Below are positions 10,303 to 20,023 of a DNA stretch of 64,000 bases, piece by piece. The stretch's first letter is position 1. The number at the start of each line of letters is the position of its first letter. The translations under genes were made by a program, and so were the position numbers. Under the pieces are notes generated by a model that was given only the letters and a program-made list of their open reading frames with translations, was not told the origin of the DNA and searched no databases. The stretch comes from Endomicrobiales bacterium (lineage in GTDB: Bacteria > Elusimicrobiota > Endomicrobiia > Endomicrobiales > JAFGIL01), in NCBI GenBank assembly GCA_016929635.1, contig JAFGIL010000056.1:31274-95273 (forward strand), written 5' to 3'.

Positions 10303-10899
10303 TTATCTAAAATCAGGAACAGAAATTCTGGATAATTTATAATGCTCAGTCGCAATAATTGACTTTATTTTACATAAGGAATTAGAAAGTTTATCGTTTA
10401 TTACCAGATAATCGTAATGTGGCATAAATTTTAATTCCTTACGTGCATTGCAAAGCCTCTTTTTAATTGTTTCCTCGCTGTCCTTTTTTCTTTTTCTTAT
10501 GCGCTTTTCCAATTCCTTAAATGAAGGCGCCATTATAAAGATTAAAACTGCCGTTGGATACAACTTTCTGATACTCACCGCGCCCTGAACATCTATGTCT
10601 AAAATAATATCCCTGCCGGAATTTATAATCCTTTCGATTAATCTGCGAGAGGTGCCATAGTAATTTCCGTGTACACGCGCCCACTCCACAAACTCGCCTT
10701 TTTTTATCAATGATTTGAACTTCGGTTCTGTAACAAAAAAGTAGTCGCGCCCGTTTACTTCTCCTTTTCGCCGGCTGCGGGTCGTATAAGAGATTGAATA
10801 TGAAAGATTCGGCACAGTTTTGACTAGTTTCTTATACAGAGTGCTTTTTCCAGCACCTGAAGGGGCAGAAATTACTATAATAATTCCTTTCTTTTTCAT
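10303..10899 (-). CDS. gmk: Guanylate kinase
   Basis: IIVISAPSGAGKSTLYKKL; SISYTTRSRRKGEVNGRDYFFV; EWARVHGNYYGT. Confidence 0.97.
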   Translation of the reverse strand: MKKKGIIIVISAPSGAGKSTLYKKLVKTVPNLSYSISYTTRSRRKGEVNGRDYFFVTEPKFKSLIKKGEFVEWARVHGNYYGTSRRLIERIINSGRDIILDIDVQGAVSIRKLYPTAVLIFIMAPSFKELEKRIRKRKKDSEETIKKRLCNARKELKFMPHYDYLVINDKLSNSLCKIKSIIATEHYKLSRISVPDFR

Positions 10900-10958
10900 C
10901 GCTTTATTCTATTAAAAATCAATTGAAAATGCAAATCTTATTGTTATTTGGCTTTTAC

Positions 10959-11432
10959 TTACAAAGCTACCAAAAGCGCTAATAAGCTGGCGCCAAAAGA
11001 TGAGATAATGACCCATTTGGATTTATACCATTTTTTGCCTGAAACTGTGCCCTTATTATCAATTTCGGATTTCAATATTCCAATATCCTCCCGTATCTGG
11101 GTCAGCTCTGAACGGATCAATCCCAGGGATGTTTCAATATCTTTTACCCTTTCGGGGTCAGTCTGTTCAAGGCTTTGCTTAAGCAACAACCTGTTTTGTT
11201 TCTGGGAAGAAACCTGAAGTTCTTCAAACTCATTGGATAAGGTTACATATTTATCCCAGAGGGATTCGTATTTTTCGTTTAATTCAAACAGGGCTTTCTC
11301 CAGATTCTGTGTTTTAACTGCGGTTTTTTGTTCAATTTTTTCCGCAACTACAGTATCAGTAGAAACATTTTCAGCCAGGACAAACGAACTAAATAAGAAA
11401 AATGACATTAATAAATAAATTATTCTTTTCAT
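10959..11432 (-). CDS. Hypothetical exported coiled-coil protein with C-terminal TM
   Basis: N-terminal signal-like segment, heptad-rich middle, C-terminal KWVIISSFGASLLALLVAL. Confidence 0.65.
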   Translation of the reverse strand: MKRIIYLLMSFFLFSSFVLAENVSTDTVVAEKIEQKTAVKTQNLEKALFELNEKYESLWDKYVTLSNEFEELQVSSQKQNRLLLKQSLEQTDPERVKDIETSLGLIRSELTQIREDIGILKSEIDNKGTVSGKKWYKSKWVIISSFGASLLALLVAL

Positions 11433-12316
11433 GCTGTATAATCCCAGAATTTCTTAAAATCTTTCGGCGGTTCTGCTTTAAATCTAACATGCTTGCCGGA
11501 ACCCGGATGGGTAAAAGATATAGAATGTGCATGCAGCATCTGCCTTTTGCACGTATTGTTCTCTAACTCCCCGGGGCCGCCGTAAAACTTATCTCCAACC
11601 ACAGGATGGTTGATGTACGATAAATGGCTTCTGATTTGATGGGTCCTTCCTGTAATCGGATATACTTCCAGTAATGAATAATTCCTGTTTCTTTTAATAA
11701 CCTTAAACTCTGTTATAGCCATCTTCTTGGATAACGGGCCGACAACCATTTTTTTCCTGTCATTGGGAGAACGCCCCAGCGGAGCTTCAATCCTGCCATT
11801 TTTTTCCTCAAGCATGCCTTTTACTATGACAAGATAAGTCTTTTTTATGCTGCGATTCTGAAACTGCTTGACCAGGCTGTTCTTTGCCCTTTCATTTTTA
11901 GCCACCAACAATACGCCTGAAGTATCCTTGTCCAGACGATGAACCAAAAGAGGCATAAACTTATTTTTAGAATACCCCATAAGAGCATTCAAGATTGTCC
12001 CGGATTTATGCCCGCATGCCGGATGAACGACGAAATTAGACATTTTATTTAACAGCAGAATATCCTTGTCTTCATAAATAATGTTCAGAGGTATATCTTC
12101 GGCCAATATGTCTTTTGAATCTGAGATAAAGTTTACGTAAATCGCATCGCCCTCTTTAACAAGATAATGCGGCACCACAGTTTTGTTGTTTACCTTAATA
12201 TCTCCGTTCTTTATCAATCGCTGAAAATAACCCCGCGAATAATCGCCAAACTTTTTAGTCAGATGGATATCTATTCTTTCCCCTGCAATATCAGCTGTTA
12301 GTTTTACTGGCTTCAT
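11429..12316 (-). CDS. rluD: RluA/RluD-family pseudouridine synthase
   Basis: S4-like N-terminus, LLVHRLDKDTSGVLLVAKN, GRTHQIRSHLSYINHPVVGDKFYGG. Confidence 0.95.
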   Translation of the reverse strand: MKPVKLTADIAGERIDIHLTKKFGDYSRGYFQRLIKNGDIKVNNKTVVPHYLVKEGDAIYVNFISDSKDILAEDIPLNIIYEDKDILLLNKMSNFVVHPACGHKSGTILNALMGYSKNKFMPLLVHRLDKDTSGVLLVAKNERAKNSLVKQFQNRSIKKTYLVIVKGMLEEKNGRIEAPLGRSPNDRKKMVVGPLSKKMAITEFKVIKRNRNYSLLEVYPITGRTHQIRSHLSYINHPVVGDKFYGGPGELENNTCKRQMLHAHSISFTHPGSGKHVRFKAEPPKDFKKFWDYTA

Positions 12317-13070
12317 ATTTTTTGTTAATCAAAAATAAAATAGTAACTGATGCAATAATAGAAATTATGGCAAAAATCTGGCTTGGAGAAAGGCCCAGCA
12401 AATAACCTCCTCTATCATCCCCTCTTAATATCTCAACGTGAAACCTCAATAAACCATACAGAAATAGGTACGTACCGAAAGCCTGGCCCTGCATATGCTC
12501 ATATCTGTTAAACCAATGCAGCCCGAAAAATACCAACAGGTTGCCAAAAGCTTCGTAAATCTGGGTAGGATGAAGCAGGACATTTAAAGGAGCCAGCGCC
12601 TGAGAGTTGCTAAATTTTATGGCCCACGGCAACGTTGTGGGAAGCCCGTAGCAGCATCCCGCAAAAAGGCAGCCTATCCTTCCAAAAAAATGGCCTAATG
12701 CTATGGCAGGAGCCAGAATATCAGCAAATGCCCAGATTTTAAACTCCGGATGGCGATAGTAGTAGAAGATTATAACCAAAGCCCCTGCTATAAAACCTCC
12801 GTAAAATACCAGCCCGCCTTCCCAAATCTGGAATATCTGGAGCAGATTCCTGGAATAAAACGACCAGTTAAGCGCTACATACATTAACCTGCCGCCGACA
12901 AGACCGGCAACAATCGTATACAAAACAATATCCAGCACTTCCTGTTCAACTATGTTTATCTTTTTCGAATAATGCAAAACATACTGGAGAGCTACAAAAA
13001 AACCGATAGCTACCATAAATCCGTAGGTGCGTATGGTCAATGGCCCGAGTTTCAATAGTACCGGAAACAT
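12291..13070 (-). CDS. lgt: Prolipoprotein diacylglyceryl transferase
   Basis: YGFMVAIGF; GRLMYV; HFFGRIGCLFAGCCYG; HPTQIYE. Confidence 0.96.
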   Translation of the reverse strand: MFPVLLKLGPLTIRTYGFMVAIGFFVALQYVLHYSKKINIVEQEVLDIVLYTIVAGLVGGRLMYVALNWSFYSRNLLQIFQIWEGGLVFYGGFIAGALVIIFYYYRHPEFKIWAFADILAPAIALGHFFGRIGCLFAGCCYGLPTTLPWAIKFSNSQALAPLNVLLHPTQIYEAFGNLLVFFGLHWFNRYEHMQGQAFGTYLFLYGLLRFHVEILRGDDRGGYLLGLSPSQIFAIISIIASVTILFLINKKYEASKTNS

Positions 13071-13074
13071 AAAA

Positions 13075-13533
13075 TTACCCTAGTTTCTTTAGTTTTAATA
13101 CCGAGAAAAACAGAATTACTCCTCCGATTGTTATGCACGAGTCAGCCACGTTGAAAGCAGGCCAGCTGTATTGTCTTATATGAAAATCCAGAAAATCTAT
13201 AACGCTGCCCCTTACTATCCTGTCTATTAAATTACCTATTGCCCCGGCAAAAATAAGCGCAAAGGAAATCTTCATCCAATCAGATAAAACGTCCTTGTTC
13301 TTCTTTATCCAGAAATAAAACACTGTCAGTATGACAATCGCTAATACTATAAAAAAGATGTTTGCCCCGCGGAATAACCCGAATGCTATTCCCGTGTTTG
13401 TTATGTACGTAAGCCGGAAAAAAGGTGTGATTGGTATTGACTGACCCAAAAAAAGGTTAGTGCGCACCAGATACTTTGTTATCTGGTCTGCCAGAATTAT
13501 TAATAAGATATAGTTTAGGTGCTTTTTCTGCAA
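13075..13533 (-). CDS. lspA: Lipoprotein signal peptidase
   Basis: ADQITKYLV; ITNTGIAFGLF; GNLIDRIVRGSVIDFLDF; FNVADSCITIG. Confidence 0.96.
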   Translation of the reverse strand: MQKKHLNYILLIILADQITKYLVRTNLFLGQSIPITPFFRLTYITNTGIAFGLFRGANIFFIVLAIVILTVFYFWIKKNKDVLSDWMKISFALIFAGAIGNLIDRIVRGSVIDFLDFHIRQYSWPAFNVADSCITIGGVILFFSVLKLKKLG

Positions 13534-13556
13534 ATTTCAAAAAACTAAAGATCATT

Positions 13557-13626
13557 AGATTGCTTCGTCGTTTCACTCCTCGCAATGACATTAATTTGTC
13601 ATTGCGAGCCGAAGGCGAAGCAATCT
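13557..13626. repeat. Imperfect inverted repeat (REP/MITE-like) between lspA and ileS
   Basis: Left arm AGATTGCTTCGTCGTTTCACTCCTCGCAATGACA, loop TTAATT, right arm TGTCATTGCGAGCCGAAGGCGAAGCAATCT. Confidence 0.88.
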
Positions 13627-13654
13627 TTACATGATTGAATTTCTAAACGTAACT

Positions 13655-16471
13655 CTATACGTTACTTCCAACTTTAGTTTCCTCAAGAGTTTTTAAACAA
13701 CGGCTGCAAAGATTGCCGCCGAACTTATTATTATTGTTGACATCCTCGGTAAATCTCCAGCAGCGTTCGCATTTATTAAACTTCGATTTACCTTGCTGAT
13801 TTACTGCGGTTTCCGAGGACTTATCGGCACATTCCTTTAATTCAATATCCCAGTTCCCCATCACTGACTGCGTCAGCTCTTTCTCATCGGCAAGGAACTT
13901 ATCGTTTTGTGAATATAGAATTTCCAGCTTTCCTTCCATATTCGAGCCGATTATTTTGTCCTTCCTTAATTCCTCAAATTTTATAAGCACTGAATCCCTG
14001 GTTTTCGAAAGTTTTTTCCATTTATCATCTAATTCTTTGGAAAAAACATATTTTTCATTGATTTCCGGACGCGAAGCCAGGAAAACTGATTCCTCGCAGT
14101 TTTTGTCTATCTTGCCCAGCTCCTGCCATACTTCTTCGGAAGTAAAGGAAAGTATCGGGGCAAGAAGCCGTGCTAAAGCGGAACATATCTCAAAAAGAAC
14201 GGTTTGCGCGCTTTTTCTTGATTTCCAGTTCTGGCCGTCGCAATAAAGCGTATCTTTCAGCACGTCCAGGTAAAACCCGCTTAAAAACACAGTACAAAAC
14301 TGATTAATGGACACTGCTGCTTTATGAAACTCATAGGAATCATAGGCATTATTAACCTGCTTGATAACTTCCTGCAATTTATAAAGTGCAAACCTGTCAA
14401 TCTCCCTCATGTCTTTGTAAGCAACCTTGTCTTTATCTATTGAAAAATCCCAGATATTCCCTAACAAAAACCGGAGCGTGTTCCTGATTTTTCTGTAAGT
14501 ATCCGTGAGACCCTTGAGAATCTCCTGAGAAATCCTTATATCCTCGCGGTAATCGCTTGTAGCAACCCATAACCTTAAAATATCGGCACCGTATTTATCT
14601 ATTACTTCCTGCGGATATATCACGTTGCCCAGGGATTTAGACATCTTCTTGCCTTCGCCGTCAACAACAAATCCGTGCGTTAAAACTTCTTTATAAGGAG
14701 CTTTCTCCCTTAAGGCAACCGCAGGTATCAAAGACGTCTGAAACCAACCCCTGTGCTGGTCGCTCCCTTCAAGATACATATCGCACGGCCACTCCAAACC
14801 TTCGAAGTTTCCGCTTGCCAGAACTGCCTCATGGGAGACGCCGGAGTCGAACCACACATCCAGAATATCCTGTTCCTTTTTGAACTCAGTTGAGCCGCAT
14901 TTAGGACACCTCACAACCACTCCCTCAAGTATCTCTTCTATGGACTTCTCAAACCATATGTCGGAACCATGCTGGCTGAATAAATCTACGACCCTGTTTA
15001 TAACGTCATCGTCTAAAATAGGCTGATTGCACGCTTTGCAATATACAACAGGAATCGGAACTCCCCACAATCTCTGCCTGCTTAAACACCAGTCAGGCCT
15101 GGATTCAACCATTCCTATAATACGGTTCCTGCCGTATGACGGCACCCATTTTACTTTATCAATGGTTTCTTTCATTCTATTTCGAAGTTCATTATGTTCA
15201 ACGCTCAAAAACCACTGCTCAGTTGCGCGGAATATAATAGCTCTCTTGCATCTCCAGCAATGCGGATATGAATGAGTGAGTTTTTCTTCAAAAAGAAGCG
15301 CTCCTGAGGATTTCAGTTTTTCTATTATAAGATGATTCGCAGCAAATACCTTATGCCCCTTAAACTCTCCTGCCTCATCCGTGAAAACTCCCTTGTCGTC
15401 AACAGGCGAGATAATAGGAAGGCTGTATTTCAAGCCAACCTGATAGTCTTCCTGCCCGTGTCCCGGCGCTATATGCACAACACCTGTACCGTCATCCAGG
15501 CTGACAAAATCCCCGAGCACCCCCACTGACTGGCGATCAACCAAAGGATTCTGGCACCTGATTCCTTCTAAATCAGTGCCCATAAACTCATTAAAAATCT
15601 TATATTCCTTTGACTTGAGGCTTTCAGCAACAACAGGAAGAAGCCTTTTTGCCATTATCAGATTCTCTGTTTTGTTCTCCGGCAGCTCTATTTTGACGTT
15701 TACATAATCAGCTTCTGATTGAAAAGCCAGTGCAACGTTTGCAGGCAATGTCCAGGGGGTAGTAGTCCATATAAGAACAGATGCCTTCTCTTCCACCTTC
15801 CCTTTTAAAGCGTCAGGGATCTCTTTTATCTGAAATTTAACAAAAACGGAGTGTGAAATATGGTCTGCATACTCAACTTCAGCGTCTGCCAGAGCTGTTT
15901 CACATGTTGGGCACCAATAAACCGGTTTTTTCTGGCGATAGATATATCCTTTCTTGACTAAATCGCCGAATACTTTTACTATGACACCCTCATATTTAGG
16001 GTTCATCGTGAGGTAAGGATTATACCAGTCCCCGAATACACCCAGACGCTTAAACTCATTTCGCTGAATATCAATGAATTTATTTGCAAACTCCGCTGCC
16101 TTTTTTCTGAAATCCACAAGATTCACCTTGTGTTTGTCAGCCTTCATCTCCTTCATTAAAGCCTGTTCTATGGGAAGGCCGTGGCAGTCCCATCCCGGGG
16201 TATACGGCGAGTCATAGCCGGCCATAACCTTGAATTTCACGATTATATCCTTAAGGATTTTATTTAACGCGGTTCCCAGATGTAGACGGCCGTTTGCATA
16301 AGGCGGCCCGTCATGCAGAAGAAATTTTTTTTTGCCTTTGCTCTTCTGGCGCATCTTCCTGTAAATATCGAGTGTTTCCCATTTCTCTATTTTTTCCGGC
16401 TCGCGCTTTGACAGGCCCGCTTTCATGGGAAAATCGGTTTTTGGTAAATTTACGGTTTTTGAATAATCCAT
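13655..16471 (-). CDS. ileS: Isoleucyl-tRNA synthetase
   Basis: DGPPYANGRLHLGTALNKILKD; GWDCHGLPIE; KMSKSLGNVI; C-terminal CERCWRFTEDVNNNNKFGGNLCSRCL. Confidence 0.98.
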   Translation of the reverse strand: MDYSKTVNLPKTDFPMKAGLSKREPEKIEKWETLDIYRKMRQKSKGKKKFLLHDGPPYANGRLHLGTALNKILKDIIVKFKVMAGYDSPYTPGWDCHGLPIEQALMKEMKADKHKVNLVDFRKKAAEFANKFIDIQRNEFKRLGVFGDWYNPYLTMNPKYEGVIVKVFGDLVKKGYIYRQKKPVYWCPTCETALADAEVEYADHISHSVFVKFQIKEIPDALKGKVEEKASVLIWTTTPWTLPANVALAFQSEADYVNVKIELPENKTENLIMAKRLLPVVAESLKSKEYKIFNEFMGTDLEGIRCQNPLVDRQSVGVLGDFVSLDDGTGVVHIAPGHGQEDYQVGLKYSLPIISPVDDKGVFTDEAGEFKGHKVFAANHLIIEKLKSSGALLFEEKLTHSYPHCWRCKRAIIFRATEQWFLSVEHNELRNRMKETIDKVKWVPSYGRNRIIGMVESRPDWCLSRQRLWGVPIPVVYCKACNQPILDDDVINRVVDLFSQHGSDIWFEKSIEEILEGVVVRCPKCGSTEFKKEQDILDVWFDSGVSHEAVLASGNFEGLEWPCDMYLEGSDQHRGWFQTSLIPAVALREKAPYKEVLTHGFVVDGEGKKMSKSLGNVIYPQEVIDKYGADILRLWVATSDYREDIRISQEILKGLTDTYRKIRNTLRFLLGNIWDFSIDKDKVAYKDMREIDRFALYKLQEVIKQVNNAYDSYEFHKAAVSINQFCTVFLSGFYLDVLKDTLYCDGQNWKSRKSAQTVLFEICSALARLLAPILSFTSEEVWQELGKIDKNCEESVFLASRPEINEKYVFSKELDDKWKKLSKTRDSVLIKFEELRKDKIIGSNMEGKLEILYSQNDKFLADEKELTQSVMGNWDIELKECADKSSETAVNQQGKSKFNKCERCWRFTEDVNNNNKFGGNLCSRCLKTLEETKVGSNV

Positions 16472-16479
16472 AGTCTCTC

Positions 16480-16977
16480 TTATTTAAATTTATCCGGGAA
16501 GAGTATCTTGTTTATCAACTCTGCCAGGTCGTGGAAATTATCGTTTTTCCTGAAAAATATGGGATTTACTTCTTCCCCTTTTGTTTTTCTCTCCAGCATT
16601 CTTTTTAACCTGAAAATAGGGCCGACAATCCTGTGTGAATAGTAAATATTGGCAATAAAAAGAATCAATACGTTCAGCAGAAGAATTGCCAGAAGCGGCT
16701 TCCAGAGCAACTGGAAATACGTGTATACTTTTGCCTTTAACATATACTGCCTTAAGTATTCAGGGCTTGTTATGTCGATTTTATTTTCCTCCGCCCATGC
16801 TTCCATCTCACTGGCAGTCGGAGGTTTTAATAAAAATCCCTGTTTCACTTCATACACTTTCCAGACAAAAATAGTTATAAATATCAGAAAAAATGTAAAA
16901 AACAGCAATGTCAGGTTCCTTAAGAAAAATGAATACTGAAACTTTTTGTCAATGATAAATTTTGTTCTAAACTGCAT
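16480..16977 (-). CDS. Two-TM protein with terminal HAMP-like segment, no output domain
   Basis: TM, about 50-aa loop, TM, then SHRIVGPIFRLKRMLERKTKGEE. Confidence 0.6.
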   Translation of the reverse strand: MQFRTKFIIDKKFQYSFFLRNLTLLFFTFFLIFITIFVWKVYEVKQGFLLKPPTASEMEAWAEENKIDITSPEYLRQYMLKAKVYTYFQLLWKPLLAILLLNVLILFIANIYYSHRIVGPIFRLKRMLERKTKGEEVNPIFFRKNDNFHDLAELINKILFPDKFK

Positions 16978-16994
16978 ATTAGTTTAATCACCAC

Positions 16995-18011
16995 CTAACT
17001 TAAAGTTAAATTCCTGGGTTTAAATACACCCTTTTCTGTTATTATTGCCGTTATGTATTTATTTGGTGTTACATCAAAAGCCGGATGGCGTGCTACAGTC
17101 CCTATAGGCGCAATTCTGTTTCTGTTAATATTAACAACCTCTTCTGTCGAACGCTCCTCGATTTCGATCCTGGAGCCGCAGGATATAGAAAAATCTATGG
17201 AAGATGTCGGGGCAGCAACGTAAAAAGGAATTTTATGATGCTTTGCAAGTACCGCTAAAGAATACGTCCCTATTTTGTTAGCCACGTCTCCATTGCTGGC
17301 TATCCTATCAGCGCCCACTATAATTGCGTCTATCGCGCCCATCTGCATGAAATGCCCTGCCATATTATCGGTTATAAGAACAAAAGGTATTCCTTCCTGC
17401 TTCAGCTCCCATGTTGTCAGGCGTGCTCCCTGCAGGTAGGGCCGGGTTTCATCTACAAATACCATTTTGACTTTTCTTTTTTCAAACGCCGAACGAATAA
17501 TCCCCAAAGCCGTACCGTAACCGGCAGTCGCAAGGGCTCCCGCATTGCAATGTGTAAGAATCCTGGAATTCTTTCTTATAAGCCTGGCGCCGTTGGCTCC
17601 AATTTTCTTATTAACTTGAACGTCGTTTTCAAAGATATCAAAAACCTCTTTTTTTAACCTGGCACGAAGCTCATCTACAGATTTGTAAGAACCTCTAATT
17701 AAACTCTGCATCCTGTCCAAAGCCCAGAAAAGATTAACAGCTGTCGGGCGCGTCGAGCCCAGAAGATTTATTGCTTTTTCCAGATGCCTTTTTAATTCTT
17801 TAACACTGTTAAAACTCTTTTCGCATGAAGCTATATATACGCCAAAAGCAGCCGCGACCCCGATTGCAGGCGCTCCTCTAATAGCCATATCTTTTATTGT
17901 TTTTGCAACTTTGGTATGATTATTACAAAGAATGTACTTTGTTTTAAGGGGCAACAGACGCTGGTCCAATATATACAAATTATTCTGGTTCCAATATAAA
18001 GTCTTGATCAT
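16995..18011 (-). CDS. mtnA: Methylthioribose-1-phosphate isomerase / eIF2B-alpha-like
   Basis: MAIRGAPAIGVAAAFGVY; THCNAGALATAGYGTALGII; VDETRPYLQGARLTTWEL; GADRIASNGDVANKIGTY. Confidence 0.95.
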   Translation of the reverse strand: MIKTLYWNQNNLYILDQRLLPLKTKYILCNNHTKVAKTIKDMAIRGAPAIGVAAAFGVYIASCEKSFNSVKELKRHLEKAINLLGSTRPTAVNLFWALDRMQSLIRGSYKSVDELRARLKKEVFDIFENDVQVNKKIGANGARLIRKNSRILTHCNAGALATAGYGTALGIIRSAFEKRKVKMVFVDETRPYLQGARLTTWELKQEGIPFVLITDNMAGHFMQMGAIDAIIVGADRIASNGDVANKIGTYSLAVLAKHHKIPFYVAAPTSSIDFSISCGSRIEIEERSTEEVVNINRNRIAPIGTVARHPAFDVTPNKYITAIITEKGVFKPRNLTLS

Positions 18012-18060
18012 ACAGAAATTTCAAAGTTCAAATTCTTGAATTTTCGATACTTACAGGGGT

Positions 18061-18324
18061 TTAAGGCACTGTTTCTAAAACTTCTTCCAGTTCTTCCTCG
18101 GACCTGCCGCAGATTTCGATTGTTTTTTCCCTGCCCCTTTCCCCTTTGCGCAAAAAAACCATTCTGCGCTTAACGTCGAAAAATTCAGCTAAAAAACAGC
18201 AGAGTTCTTCATTAGCTTTGCCCTCAACAGCCGGAGCTGATATTTTAACACGCAGGATAGAACCAATCCTGCCGACTACGTCATTCCTGCTTGAATTCGG
18301 AATTACTCTTACTTTAATGATCAT
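18061..18324 (-). CDS. DUF167 / YggU family protein
   Basis: MIIKVRVIPNSSRNDVV...LRVKISAPAVEGKANEELCCFLAEFF. Confidence 0.9.
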   Translation of the reverse strand: MIIKVRVIPNSSRNDVVGRIGSILRVKISAPAVEGKANEELCCFLAEFFDVKRRMVFLRKGERGREKTIEICGRSEEELEEVLETVP

Positions 18325-18352
18325 TTTTTCTACCCCTCCCAATATTGAGTAA

Positions 18353-19165
18353 TCAATCGCTCAGTTTAAATGCCCTGTTGCGGGCTTCCTGTACTGCTTT
18401 TATGAATATATTTAAGAATTTATTTTTTTCCAAGTGTTTTATTGCTGCCTCTGTTGTTCCTCCGGGGGACGTAACTCTCTTCCTTAATTCAGAAGAAGAA
18501 ACGGACAAGCTATTAAGCATTTTACCTGAACCCAAAATAGTCTGGTATGTAAGACTCTTAGAGACTTCCTTTGACAGCCCTATCTTTTCTCCTGCTTTCT
18601 CCATAGCTTCAGACAAATAGAAAACGTATGCCGGTCCCGAGCCGGAGAGAGCTGTAACAGCATTTATCTTGTTCTCCGGCAGCTCAACAACCAATCCCAC
18701 GGTTTTGAACAGATTAGATGCCAGATTCATGTATCTCTTACTTGCCCATCTTCCCTTTGATATGGCAATTGCGCCCAAACCCAATAAAGCAGGCGTATTC
18801 GGCATGCTTCTTATAACAGGAGTGCCTTTCGCCAGGTATTTTTCAATTTTTCCGGCACTAACTCCCGCTGCTATTGAAATTACTAGCTGGGAAGCATTAA
18901 TCAATGAACTTATTTCATCCAGCAATTCTTTCATATTCTGCGGCTTGACGCAGATAAAAATAATACTACACTTTTTAACCGTTTCTTTGTTACTTCCGGA
19001 GATATTAACTTTATATTTGCTTTTTATGTACTTTAATCTTTTTTCACGTACATCACTTGCATAAATATCTCTTTTTGAAACCAATCCGCTTTCAACCAAA
19101 CCCCGAATCAAAGCCTCTGCCATATTCCCTGCGCCGAGAAAAGCTATTTTTTTCTTTATTTTCAT
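18353..19165 (-). CDS. proC: Pyrroline-5-carboxylate reductase
   Basis: IAFLGAGNMAEALIRGL; VIRSMPNTPALLGLGAIAIS; ALSGSGPAYVFYLSEAM; TSPGGTTEAAI. Confidence 0.96.
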   Translation of the reverse strand: MKIKKKIAFLGAGNMAEALIRGLVESGLVSKRDIYASDVREKRLKYIKSKYKVNISGSNKETVKKCSIIFICVKPQNMKELLDEISSLINASQLVISIAAGVSAGKIEKYLAKGTPVIRSMPNTPALLGLGAIAISKGRWASKRYMNLASNLFKTVGLVVELPENKINAVTALSGSGPAYVFYLSEAMEKAGEKIGLSKEVSKSLTYQTILGSGKMLNSLSVSSSELRKRVTSPGGTTEAAIKHLEKNKFLNIFIKAVQEARNRAFKLSD

Positions 19166-19172
19166 TTTACTC

Positions 19173-19862
19173 TCATTGATAATTTCGTGCCCCGAAAATA
19201 GCAGTACCGATTCTGACCATGTTCGAGCCTTCTTCTATTGCTACCTCAAAATCGTTAGACATCCCCATTGAAAGAATGTTAAAATCAGCAGCCTTGCTAT
19301 TTTCGCGGATCTTGTTAAAAATCTCTTTTGCTTTCTTAAAATACGGCCTGTAGCTCTCTTTATCATCAAAATATGGCGCCATAGCCATAATACCCAGCAC
19401 TCTTAAATTCTTTAAATCCTCAATTTTACTTAAAAAACTTACCGCCTCTTCCTCTGATAAACCAAACTTGGTTTCTTCTTCCGATACTTTTATTTCAAGC
19501 AGACAATCCTGGATTTTATTTATTTTTGCCGCAGATTTATTTATTTCCTGCGCCAATCTCAAGCTGTCAACGGACTGAATCACATCAAACAACTCGACCG
19601 CTTTTTTGGCTTTATTAGTCTGCAAATGCCCTATAAAATGCTTCTTAACCGCGGCCGGCAAATCGCCTATCTTACTTTGTGCTTCCTGCACTTTATTCTC
19701 GCCTATTTCATCTATACCGGACTGGATTGCTTCTTTAACCCTCTCAACAGGCACCGTCTTGGTCACTGCAATGACTGAGATATCACCCGGATTACGATTA
19801 CTGCGCCTGCATGCATCAGCAATTTTATTTTTAATTAAATCAATATTATCTTTTATCATCAA
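19173..19862 (-). CDS. PLP homeostasis protein (YggS/PROSC family)
   Basis: IAVTKTVPVERVKEAIQSGIDEIGENKVQEAQSKI; HFIGHLQTNKAKKAV; LSMGMSNDFEVAIEEGSNMVRIGTAIFG. Confidence 0.96.
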   Translation of the reverse strand: MMIKDNIDLIKNKIADACRRSNRNPGDISVIAVTKTVPVERVKEAIQSGIDEIGENKVQEAQSKIGDLPAAVKKHFIGHLQTNKAKKAVELFDVIQSVDSLRLAQEINKSAAKINKIQDCLLEIKVSEEETKFGLSEEEAVSFLSKIEDLKNLRVLGIMAMAPYFDDKESYRPYFKKAKEIFNKIRENSKAADFNILSMGMSNDFEVAIEEGSNMVRIGTAIFGARNYQ

Positions 19863-19968
19863 ATATTGCTTGATATAACAAATAATTTTGTTATTCAGGC
19901 TTAGGCCAAAATATATACCCCCCCATTTTAGGATAATTCTTGATTATATCATATTTTTATATAAAAAT

Positions 19969-20003
19969 AAAGCCCTTATCCTGTTTTACAGGATAAGGGC
20001 TTT
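19969..20003 (-). terminator. Intrinsic terminator of groEL
   Basis: AAAGCCCTTATCC tgttttaca GGATAAGGGCTTT, followed on the minus strand by a T-rich tract. Confidence 0.9.
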
Positions 20004-20023
20004 GTATATCTAAACAGCCGGAA

